Shown: in pieces, positions 25,529 through 33,493 of the stretch
Numbering within the stretch: the stretch's first letter is position 1
Layout of the letters: every line of letters starts with the position of its first letter
DNA from: Chitinophaga sp. CF118
Lineage (GTDB): Bacteria > Bacteroidota > Bacteroidia > Chitinophagales > Chitinophagaceae
Length of the DNA: 64,000 nucleotides
NCBI RefSeq assembly: GCF_900112615.1
Contig: NZ_FOMK01000001.1
Location: 1,302,001-1,366,000 of the forward strand
Direction: 5' to 3'
Notes under the pieces: generated by a model
What the model was told of the DNA's origin: nothing
The model's database searches: none
The model's input: only the letters and a program-made list of their open reading frames with translations
Position numbers and translations under genes: made by a program

Positions 25529-26722
25529 TTAACTTTTATTAATGAGATCAACGTTTAAGAATGCGACAGGTTTAACAATATTACTTGTCGTTTTCTTGTA
25601 TAAAATATAGTCCCTGATATGTAGAAATGGTTTTTCAACTGCATATCTCATCACTAATGCTCCTAATATTGTAGTAATCATGCAAATAAAAAACATCACA
25701 TGTCCCTTCTCTGCTATTCCCCATTTGCTGCACAGCAGTTGAGTTAAATGGATCACTCCTTTATGACTCAGGTAAATGGAATACGATAAAATAGCTATGC
25801 GCGATGAAATCCTTGAATTAAGCCGGTAAAGAACACATGACGGGCTGATCGCGGCCATCACAATTGCACCATAAGCGATCGCGACTAAAGGAAATCCAAA
25901 AATGGTAGCGTTAAAAGATCCGGGATCCTCACATAAGAAGTATGCTCCTGCCAGCAACAACAATCCTATAATCAATATAACATTCCCATACCTGGTAACT
26001 CTTTCCCTGATTGCCGGCCAGAACTGGAATACCCCAGCGATACTTACACCTACCAAAAGCCCGTCTAACCGGTTATAAGTAGGATAATAGATCGCTCTGT
26101 ACCAGGCTACCCAGGAATCGTCTGCCTCCAGGAATGGTACTACCAGTTTCACCCAACTGATGTACCTCAGCACAAATCCTGTAATAAACAATGCAATGAT
26201 CAGCCATGCAGATTTGCGTCCCACTTTAAAATAGAGCAACGCTGTTATAATCAAAGGCAGTAATAAATAAAACTGTTCTTCTATACAGAGAGACCAGGCA
26301 TGTGAGAATGTACCGGTCGTTTTGAGATTCAATCCCAGGTTCTGTGTGAATGTCAGGAACTTCCATAACGGAGGTAGCGCTTCCCGTTCTCTGAATACCG
26401 GAATACAAAAGTAAAGTGCCACCACAACCAGGTAAGCCGGAATTATCCTGAAGAATCTTTTAAGAAAGAACTCTTTTAAGGAAATGCCTTTCCCCTGTGC
26501 GATCTTGCTGAATAATTGTGCAGAGATTAAATATCCGCTGAGTACAAAAAAGAGATCAACGCCCGTCCATCCAAAAGCGAATGCCTGATCCATCCATTCC
26601 GGATGTTTAAAGATCCTATAGTGGAATAGGATAACGAAAGTTATTGCAAATGTTCTGAGGTGATCTAATCCTAATAGTTTGGTATTCTCCGGTTTGCCGG
26701 GCAATGATATTGATTGAGACAT
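25529..26722 (-). CDS. Acyltransferase family 3 membrane protein (OafA-like)
   Basis: About 397 residues with around ten transmembrane helices. The diagnostic motifs are LDHLRTFAITFVILFHY near the N-terminus (the conserved His is required in this family), FFLKRFFRIIPAYLV and HAWSLCIEEQFYLLLP. These proteins O-acetylate or O-succinylate surface or secreted glycans using acyl-CoA. The start MSQSISLPGKPENTKLLGLD at 26722 is preferred; the extension to 26773 reads into the upstream spacer. It is probably co-transcribed with the sensor-like gene 98 bases upstream. Confidence 0.85.
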   Translation of the reverse strand: MSQSISLPGKPENTKLLGLDHLRTFAITFVILFHYRIFKHPEWMDQAFAFGWTGVDLFFVLSGYLISAQLFSKIAQGKGISLKEFFLKRFFRIIPAYLVVVALYFCIPVFREREALPPLWKFLTFTQNLGLNLKTTGTFSHAWSLCIEEQFYLLLPLIITALLYFKVGRKSAWLIIALFITGFVLRYISWVKLVVPFLEADDSWVAWYRAIYYPTYNRLDGLLVGVSIAGVFQFWPAIRERVTRYGNVILIIGLLLLAGAYFLCEDPGSFNATIFGFPLVAIAYGAIVMAAISPSCVLYRLNSRISSRIAILSYSIYLSHKGVIHLTQLLCSKWGIAEKGHVMFFICMITTILGALVMRYAVEKPFLHIRDYILYKKTTSNIVKPVAFLNVDLINKS

Positions 26723-26820
26723 ATACTGAGGAAGAACGCTTTCCGGGCGAAAAATACGAAATCCCCTATTCAACTATCAGCAAAGCTGGATGAAGCAGCA
26801 GTAATTTTGATAAGCGGAGT

Positions 26821-27459
26821 TTATTGATTTTGAATGACTAACGTTTCATGTTCGAATGTTAATACCAGGAGTTCACGTAATCTTAAATAGAACAGTTCTT
26901 CCCGTAAAGGGGATATAACAGGAGTATGCTTAAGTTCCTTTTGGAGGGCATCTAATTCATCCCAGATAAGTCCCTTATTGAAAAAGGCGGATGTTCCGGA
27001 TTCATACTTATCCAGCCAATGTTGTGTTTGTGATGTTTCTTCTTCCAGTCTTTTAATGATTTCCATCGAATATTCGCAACGTTGAAGTTCATAAGTACCA
27101 GGTTGCAGGTATATCGTATGCATATCTGTGTTCATCAGATAAACACTATACTCCCCTTCATTGAAAGAAATTCGTTCCTGACCATTTAACTGAAATTCTA
27201 TGTTACCAGATAACATACAATCAATAACACCCCTCGTCTTACTAACCGAAGTTAATAATGTTACAGGCTTTTTTACATAAAAAACGATGTTTCTCAGAGT
27301 ACATCCTTTCATATAACGTTCGTGATACATGATATCAATAAAACTTGAAGTGAGCAACTGAGGTTTCGCAAACTCACTGATAAAACGGCAATAATTTAAA
27401 GGGATAACGTCGTTTAGTTTTAATGACTCACCGGGAATATCCGCAATTTTAAATTTCAT
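26821..27459 (-). CDS. AraC-type sensor domain protein lacking a DNA-binding domain
   Basis: A 212-residue soluble protein that looks like the N-terminal, ligand-sensing half of a Bacteroidota AraC-type regulator: a cupin-like beta-rich region (IEFQLNGQERISFNEGEYSVYL, LQPGTYELQRCEYSMEII) followed by a helical linker (LREELFYLRLRELLVLTFEH). In full regulators that linker leads into the helix-turn-helix, but here the frame stops and no helix-turn-helix remnant lies in the short gap before the acyltransferase gene. It could be a truncated regulator or a partner that modulates another one. Family inference only. Confidence 0.55.
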   Translation of the reverse strand: MKFKIADIPGESLKLNDVIPLNYCRFISEFAKPQLLTSSFIDIMYHERYMKGCTLRNIVFYVKKPVTLLTSVSKTRGVIDCMLSGNIEFQLNGQERISFNEGEYSVYLMNTDMHTIYLQPGTYELQRCEYSMEIIKRLEEETSQTQHWLDKYESGTSAFFNKGLIWDELDALQKELKHTPVISPLREELFYLRLRELLVLTFEHETLVIQNQ

Positions 27460-27704
27460 TGTGTAAATTATTTGTGGAATGAGAAGGTTACTAAAGATCC
27501 TTAAATTGACTGAACTACTGCAACAGTCATGTTAAATTTTACAATTATTCTAATACCACCTCAATGTTAAGTTTTTGCTTCCACATCATTATAGCAGTAT
27601 GAGAAACTATATTGGTAGTATGGTTTCGTAAAACAACATGAAAACAGTGGCTAACATTGATTGCTTCTACGATAAGAAAAATAATACCCTACATTTCAAA
27701 TAAC

Positions 27705-27745
27705 AAAAAAGCCTCCTGGCAGTTTTCCTACCAGGAGGCTTTTTT
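27705..27745 (-). terminator. Rho-independent terminator of the hibernation factor gene
   Basis: A perfect 15-bp stem, AAAAAAGCCTCCTGG with its complement, and T-rich flanks on both strands. It lies ten bases after the stop of the gene on the minus strand. The rest of 27460-27704 holds no recognisable gene. Confidence 0.88.
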
Positions 27746-27755
27746 ATCAAAATAA

Positions 27756-28136
27756 TTATTTCACTACATCTTCCAGATCTACATCTTTATCATCTGGATT
27801 CTCTGCAATCATCGCATCCTGGATCTTCACCACATCGGCTTGCTGATTATGCACCTGTTTCTCTTTATTTTTATTTACCTGTTGTTTCAAAACATCCACA
27901 CATTCATTTACAGATGTTTCGAACCAGGGACTATTTTTCTTTACGAACAGATCATGTCCCGGAATTTCGAGGCGGATTTCACAAAAGTTATTTTGGGGAT
28001 CCGAATCAGCACCTTTAAACAATATTACATTTGCTCTTACTATTCTATCGCTCTTAACTGTCTTGAGTTTTTCTGTAATAAAACTCTCTATAGAATTACT
28101 GGCTTTAAAGCCCAGGGATTGAATGATTATATCCAT
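27756..28136 (-). CDS. hpf: Ribosome hibernation promoting factor (HPF/RaiA family)
   Basis: A 126-residue protein of the sigma-54-modulation/RaiA fold: MDIIIQSLGFKASNSIESFI at the start, then VRANVILFKGADSDPQNNFC and VNECVDVLKQQVNKNKEKQV. It binds the 30S decoding region in stationary phase and blocks translation. The C-terminus is a short acidic tail (NPDDKDVDLEDVVK) with no long dimerisation domain, so it is the short type. It is monocistronic with a strong terminator. Confidence 0.85.
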   Translation of the reverse strand: MDIIIQSLGFKASNSIESFITEKLKTVKSDRIVRANVILFKGADSDPQNNFCEIRLEIPGHDLFVKKNSPWFETSVNECVDVLKQQVNKNKEKQVHNQQADVVKIQDAMIAENPDDKDVDLEDVVK

Positions 28137-28330
28137 AATAATACCTTTATATCTATAGAAACACTTATTATGCCAATATGTTTATGCCAAAAAATAATGG
28201 TTAAAAAGTATTCATAAAAATGTTCAATAATATTAGATTAATTAGTATTTTACAATTGATTGAAAACCTATAACCGGGAACCATATCATTTGTATTAGTA
28301 GAGAAACCTTACCCTTAAAATAGAACCATT

Positions 28331-30778
28331 ATGAACAAGTTTTACGCCTTATTGGCAACAGGTGCCCTATGCGCCGTCAGTAATCTTGTGCCGGCTCAGA
28401 ACAAGCCCTTCCCACAAGCCATTACTTACCCAAATTGTATCAAGCCCAACAATGTAACACAGGCAGAAATGAATGCCAGCGTGGCGAGTTATTACACCTA
28501 CTGGAAAGCTACTTATCTTAATAACCACCTGGCTAGCTTGCCAGGTGGTTATTATGTAAGAGGAGAAATCAGTGGTGATGATGAAGGCTATACGCCGTTG
28601 GGTACTTCCGAAGGACATGGCTACGGTATGGTCATCACTGCTCTCATGGCAGGTTATGATGCGAATGCTAAAACTATCTTCGACGGATTGTACAAAACAG
28701 CCCGTGCCTATCACAGCTCTATCAACACAAACCTGATGGGCTGGGTTGTTGCTGATGCTTCCGGCGCACAAGGGCATTTTGATTCTGCTACCGATGGTGA
28801 TATGGATATTGCCTATTCGCTCATTCTGGCTCATTACCAATGGGGTTCCAATGGAACAATCAATTACCTTGCTGAAGCTAAAAAGATGATCACAAACGGC
28901 CTTAAAGTGGCAAATGTGACCTCTACCAACCGCCTCAACCTGGGCGACTGGGACACCAAAAGCGCATTAAACACCCGCCCGTCCGACTGGATGCTGAGCC
29001 ACATGCGCGCGTTCGCTCAGGAAACTGGCGATGCTTCCTGGACTTCACTTATCAATAACTTATACAGTGTTTACAACCAGTTCAGCGCTACCTACTCTCC
29101 ATCTACCGGTCTGATCTCCGATTTCGTGGTGAAAAATCCTCCGGAGCCAGCTCCTCAGAATTTCATCGATGAAGGTCCGCAAACAAACGAGTATAATTAT
29201 AATGCCTGCCGCGTTCCTTTACGAGTGGTAATGGATTACGCATTATATCAATCGTCCAGCGCATATACGATTTCTAACAAGATAGCTTCCTGGATCATCA
29301 CTAAAAGTGGCGGTAATCCTTCCAGCATCAAAGATGGCTACCAATTGAACGGCACAATTTCCGGTTCAGATCCGGAAGCAGTATTCGTTGCTCCCTTTGT
29401 GGCTGCTTCTGTTGTGAACGCAAATAACCAGGCTTTCCTTAACAGCGGATGGACTTTCCTCAAAACAAAAAAATCCGGTTATTACAGCGATAGCTACAGC
29501 TTGTTATGCCAGCTGTTTATTTCCGGTAACTGGTGGAAACCTGATACGACAGTCGTGACTCCTGCATGCGACCCTGCAACTGCCAGCAGCGATGATGGTA
29601 ACGTGGCTACGAATGTTCTGGATAATGACTTTACTACCCGTTGGTCCGCTTCGGGTGATGGTCAGTATATTCAATTCTGTCTTGGTACTGCATCTACTGT
29701 AACGGGTGTTGATATCGCTTTCTACAGTGGAGATACAAGACGTGCACTGTTCGACATACAAACCAGCACAGACGGTTCTTCCTGGACTACCGTTGCTTCC
29801 GGATTACAAAGCAGTGGTACATCTACAGCATTGGAAAGCTTTACATTTACAGCTACTACAGCTAAATATGTGAAGATCGTGGGACACGGCAACAGTGTGA
29901 ATGCATGGAACAGCATTACTGAAGTGAAAATAAAAACAAATTCCACTTCCTCACAAACTACCTTAACTGCGTTAAAAGATGCGTATGTAAGAAATGGTGA
30001 TTATGCTGATATAACTTATGGAACTACAGATCCGTTAGTGTTGGCAACCAAACTGAATACAGCGACTCCTACCGGTTATGACAGACAGGCTTACATTGGA
30101 TTTGATCTGAGCAGCATAAGTGGAACTATCTCCAGCGTGGTTTTAAAAGTATATGGTAAACTGGAAGATCTGAGATCGACCAACATTCCTATCGGTGTAT
30201 ATTCTGTTTCTAATACTACGTGGACAGAAGCAGGACTTACCTGGAATAATAAACCCGCCGCCGCTACAACTGCATTAAGCACTGTGACAGTCACAGATTC
30301 TATTCCCCGTTATTATAACTGGGACATTACTGCTTATGTGAAAAGCGAAATAGCTGCTGGCCGTTCCGCTATCTCCCTTGCGTTGATTGATAATGCTATC
30401 AGTACGCCAAGGTTAGTGTGGAACTCTAAGGAGACTGGAAATAATGCGCCGCAATTAGTAGTAACCACTACTACAGCTGCTGCTAAAACAACAACGGCAA
30501 TTACTACGCTTGAGAAATTAACAACACAAAAACTCAGCGTATATCCTACACCGTTTAATAGTAATGCTACAATTGCTTTCACATTGAAAGATGCGGGCTT
30601 TACTACTTTGGCAGTATACGATGTAAGTGGCAAACCGATCAACGTTGTACTAAAGGAAAACCTGGCAGCAGGTAACTATACAAGGTCATTCTCTGCAAGC
30701 AACATCCCAGCCGGTTTATATGTGTTAAAACTAATACATAATGGCACATTGACTACAAAGAAAGTGATCAAAAACTAA
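28331..30778 (+). CDS. T9SS-exported GH8 endoglucanase with discoidin and DNRLRE domains
   Basis: 815 residues: signal peptide (1-22), a GH8 catalytic domain (about 23-405) with the proton-donor Glu94 in LGTSEGHGYGM and the family signature ATDGDMDIAYSLILAH around residues 153-168, an F5/8 type C (discoidin) carbohydrate-binding domain (about 410-540), a DNRLRE beta-sandwich domain (about 545-720, TLTALKDAYVRNGDYADITY) and a T9SS type A sorting domain (SVYPTPFNSN to the end). GH8 enzymes cleave cellulose, chitosan, licheninan or xylan; the exact substrate cannot be told from these motifs. It is monocistronic with its own terminator. Confidence 0.88.
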   Translation: MNKFYALLATGALCAVSNLVPAQNKPFPQAITYPNCIKPNNVTQAEMNASVASYYTYWKATYLNNHLASLPGGYYVRGEISGDDEGYTPLGTSEGHGYGMVITALMAGYDANAKTIFDGLYKTARAYHSSINTNLMGWVVADASGAQGHFDSATDGDMDIAYSLILAHYQWGSNGTINYLAEAKKMITNGLKVANVTSTNRLNLGDWDTKSALNTRPSDWMLSHMRAFAQETGDASWTSLINNLYSVYNQFSATYSPSTGLISDFVVKNPPEPAPQNFIDEGPQTNEYNYNACRVPLRVVMDYALYQSSSAYTISNKIASWIITKSGGNPSSIKDGYQLNGTISGSDPEAVFVAPFVAASVVNANNQAFLNSGWTFLKTKKSGYYSDSYSLLCQLFISGNWWKPDTTVVTPACDPATASSDDGNVATNVLDNDFTTRWSASGDGQYIQFCLGTASTVTGVDIAFYSGDTRRALFDIQTSTDGSSWTTVASGLQSSGTSTALESFTFTATTAKYVKIVGHGNSVNAWNSITEVKIKTNSTSSQTTLTALKDAYVRNGDYADITYGTTDPLVLATKLNTATPTGYDRQAYIGFDLSSISGTISSVVLKVYGKLEDLRSTNIPIGVYSVSNTTWTEAGLTWNNKPAAATTALSTVTVTDSIPRYYNWDITAYVKSEIAAGRSAISLALIDNAISTPRLVWNSKETGNNAPQLVVTTTTAAAKTTTAITTLEKLTTQKLSVYPTPFNSNATIAFTLKDAGFTTLAVYDVSGKPINVVLKENLAAGNYTRSFSASNIPAGLYVLKLIHNGTLTTKKVIKN

Positions 30779-30783
30779 CCAAC

Positions 30784-30816
30784 AAACGCCTGATGGAGAT
30801 AATCCGTCAGGCGTTT
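30784..30816 (+). terminator. Terminator of the GH8 gene
   Basis: AAACGCCTGA and TCAGGCGTTT form a stem extended by further pairs, six bases after the stop codon. The following T tract is short. Confidence 0.7.
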
Positions 30817-30973
30817 CCTGTCCTAACTATTCCAATATAGCACACGCAATCGTTGCCGGCATCGATTGCATAAATAAATTCTGTCCATACTATTAACTTC
30901 TGCTTATTTATCCTTGACCTTTGATCCCGATACAACTCAATTTTTGTTTAATCCACGTAAAATTCCAAATGTT

Positions 30974-31861
30974 ATGAAAACTCCACTAGCGATCATGCTG
31001 TTGGCTGTAGTACTTTCCAGCTGCGGAAAAAACACTCAGCTTGCTCCTGAATTAACAGAACGCCCCCTTACAACAGCCGCACTTGTAAATGTTGCTGCTG
31101 TTAGCGTAACGGTCACTACTGAATCTGCATTAAAAGCTGCTATCGCAGCTGCAGCTCCCGGTGATATCATTACAATCAGCGGTACAATTAAATTAACAAG
31201 CACTTTGCAATGCCTCAAGAGTGGTACTTCCAGTGCCAAGATCAACTTCACCGGCGGTACACTTGATTGCTCCGGTATTACCTCCGCCGACTGGGGTGTG
31301 AAAGTAAATGGCAGCTACTGGAACATTACCAATATGACCATCAAAAATGCACCTGACTGCGGACTGGTATTCCAGACCGGTGGAAACAACTACGTGAACA
31401 ACGTAAAAACCACGGGCAATAAAGATACCGGCATCCAGGTGTACAATGGGGCTTACAATGTAAGTGTCAATAATTGCACATCTTCCGGCAACAACGACTC
31501 TCAGAATGCAGGTGAAAATGCAGATGGTTTTGCCTGCAAATTATCCGGCGGTTCAGGAAACCAGTTCAATGGATGTACTGCTACCTCAAATGCAGATGAT
31601 GGCTTTGATCTGTACGGACAACAATACCCTGTGAAAATAACAGGTTCAACTGCCAACAGCAATGGAATTGGCGCTAATGGCGATGGGAATGGTTTCAAAC
31701 TGGGTAGCTCAGGATTGAGCGTTGCACATACAATAACCAGCTGTTCTGCAAGTAATAACAAACCAGGATGGGGCTTTACAAGAAATGGTAATGCGAAAGG
31801 TGTGATTAAATATAGCGGACTTACCGGTTCTGGAAATGGTGCCGGACTCAGCGATCTGTAA
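30974..31861 (+). CDS. PL9-like pectate lyase lipoprotein
   Basis: 295 residues from the ATG at 30974 (MKTPLAIMLLAVVLSSCGKN), which gives a clear lipobox at Cys17. The longer frame from 30914 only adds an unlikely leader. The mature part is a right-handed beta-helix with PL9 marks: ENADGFACKLSGGSGN, ADDGFDLYGQ and GDGNGFKLGSSG, the same pattern as the larger lyase at 16048. It ends after the beta-helix and has no binding module or T9SS tail. It is probably anchored in the outer membrane and acts on pectic oligosaccharides. Confidence 0.82.
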   Translation: MKTPLAIMLLAVVLSSCGKNTQLAPELTERPLTTAALVNVAAVSVTVTTESALKAAIAAAAPGDIITISGTIKLTSTLQCLKSGTSSAKINFTGGTLDCSGITSADWGVKVNGSYWNITNMTIKNAPDCGLVFQTGGNNYVNNVKTTGNKDTGIQVYNGAYNVSVNNCTSSGNNDSQNAGENADGFACKLSGGSGNQFNGCTATSNADDGFDLYGQQYPVKITGSTANSNGIGANGDGNGFKLGSSGLSVAHTITSCSASNNKPGWGFTRNGNAKGVIKYSGLTGSGNGAGLSDL

Positions 31862-31891
31862 TAGGAAGCATCAGCAATCTGTCATAGCATT

Positions 31892-31920
31892 AGGAGGTTG
31901 TACCAGAAGTACAGCCTCTT
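31892..31920. terminator. Hairpin between convergent genes
   Basis: AGGAGGTTGTAC pairs with GTACAGCCTCTT (12 pairs, two of them G-U) around a five-base loop, between the PL9-like lipoprotein and the ankyrin lipoprotein. It probably serves the plus-strand gene. Confidence 0.6.
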
Positions 31921-31922
31921 AA

Positions 31923-32762
31923 TTATGATTTTGCACCTGCGGCTCTCAACAAAGCGGCTATCTCATCCTGCTTCCATTCAATTGCATTCTCCAACGCAGT
32001 TCTCCCATTATCATCTGTTATGTTATAATCTGCATTATTCGCCAGCAGTAATTTAATCATCTCTATCTCTCTGCTCCGGCAGGCGGCCATCAAGGCGGTA
32101 TCACAGTATTTGCTCTTATCATTTACCATTGCTCCTTTTTCAATCAGATACTTTGCGACCCTTACATTTCCACGTGCAGCAAGGCTCATCAGGATCGTTT
32201 CATCGTCGTGGGTTTTAACATTCACATCGGCATGATGCTCCACCAACAGTTGAACTATTTCTAAATGATCATTTAACGAAGCATATGCCAGTGGTGTTAA
32301 TCCTTCTTTACTTGCTACATTCACAACGGCATTTTTATCCAGCAACAATTTCACTATTGTCTCATCTCCACGACTGGAACTATACATCAACGGTGTTACT
32401 TTATCCCTGTTCACTGTATTTACGTTTGCATTATGTTTGATCAATAACACAGCAATCTCATCATATCCTCTGAAAGAAGCAATCGCTAAAGCCGTTTCTC
32501 CCAATTTATTTGTTACATCTACCTGGGCTTTATGGTCTATAAGAAACTTTGCCACATCCGGAAAACCCATACTCACAGCCCATATCAGAGGTGTATTACC
32601 TTCTTCATCTTTTGTATCAATGTTAGTACCGCTATTCAATGCACGTTGTATCCCGCTAAAATCTTTTTGTTTTGTAGCGCTGATCAGATTATTGTCACCA
32701 TGTTTATTACAGGCGAAAAGAAAGAGTACAGCAATAAATGCCATTGATGAACGGATATGCAT
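31923..32762 (-). CDS. Ankyrin-repeat lipoprotein
   Basis: The signal peptide MHIRSSMAFIAVLFLFAC ends in a lipobox at Cys18. The mature chain (about 260 residues) is seven to eight ankyrin repeats of about 33 residues, recognisable by the GNTPLIWAV, GETALAIAS, KVTPLMYSS, GLTPLAYAS and GRTALENAI starts and the LLIxHxANVN ends. It is a periplasmic or outer-membrane protein-binding scaffold; the partner is unknown. It is a single gene, not obviously part of the neighbouring glycan locus. Confidence 0.88.
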   Translation of the reverse strand: MHIRSSMAFIAVLFLFACNKHGDNNLISATKQKDFSGIQRALNSGTNIDTKDEEGNTPLIWAVSMGFPDVAKFLIDHKAQVDVTNKLGETALAIASFRGYDEIAVLLIKHNANVNTVNRDKVTPLMYSSSRGDETIVKLLLDKNAVVNVASKEGLTPLAYASLNDHLEIVQLLVEHHADVNVKTHDDETILMSLAARGNVRVAKYLIEKGAMVNDKSKYCDTALMAACRSREIEMIKLLLANNADYNITDDNGRTALENAIEWKQDEIAALLRAAGAKS

Positions 32763-32907
32763 GGTTTTTCATTTTGGGTTATATATCGCTAATATATAGT
32801 ATCTAGATGCGATTATTTCTCAGTGGGATGGAATAGAAAAGGTTTGATATCTGATGGGGGCAACAGGAAAGGGCTATATTATGCGGGAGTTCTATTTAAA
32901 AAATAAT

Positions 32908-32953
32908 TTTTAATGTACTGAGGATCGATTAATCAATCCTCAGTACATTAAAA
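32908..32953 (-). terminator. Terminator at the end of the GH92 locus
   Basis: A perfect stem of about 17 pairs (TTTAATGTACTGAGGAT and complement) with A/T-rich flanks, three bases after the stop of the last gene of the locus on the minus strand. Confidence 0.85.
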
Positions 32954-32956
32954 CTA

Positions 32957-33487
32957 TTACTTTACACTATTCAGCAAACAATTAATTCCAAACGGACTTC
33001 CCTGGATCTTACATACCAAAGGAAAACCCGGATCATTGAGAATCCACCATTCTGTAGTTTCATCTTTTGCCGTAACATGCAATACCTTCTGACCGGCTAT
33101 CAAACTATCATCTTTAAAATCATACACAGTATTGTCATACATAAACTGGTGATCCTTTACCAGCTTCCCGAAAGCATCAGTCGAGATCAAAAAGAATGTT
33201 TCATGTTCCCCAAGCTGAATAACACCACCAGCAACAGGTTGTATAAAATTCATTTTATCTCCATGTTGCAATGCTGTTGGTACCATTGTATAAGTACCAG
33301 TTGCAAGGCCACGGATCTTCCAGCCCAACGTCAATGTATCTGTAAAACGTAACACCGAAAATTCAATGGGCACTGTTTGTCCATGCAGGTTAAAAGTATA
33401 ATTAAAAGTAGTGCCTTGTTTTACCTGCTGACTATAAGCCTGCACAAAAAACAACTGCAGGATGAGTAAATAAATAATTCTTTTCAT
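32957..33487 (-). CDS. Exported beta-rich protein of unknown function
   Basis: 176 residues with a signal peptide (MKRIIYLLILQLFFVQAYSQ). The mature protein is beta-rich (PIEFSVLRFTDTLTLGWKIR, then GQKVLHVTAKDETTEWWILN) and resembles small periplasmic DUF3108-like domains in outline only. It starts six bases after the GH92 stop, so it is the last gene of the glycan utilisation operon. There it may bind or protect the released product. No enzyme motif is visible. Confidence 0.65.
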   Translation of the reverse strand: MKRIIYLLILQLFFVQAYSQQVKQGTTFNYTFNLHGQTVPIEFSVLRFTDTLTLGWKIRGLATGTYTMVPTALQHGDKMNFIQPVAGGVIQLGEHETFFLISTDAFGKLVKDHQFMYDNTVYDFKDDSLIAGQKVLHVTAKDETTEWWILNDPGFPLVCKIQGSPFGINCLLNSVK

Positions 33488-33493
33488 CGTGTA

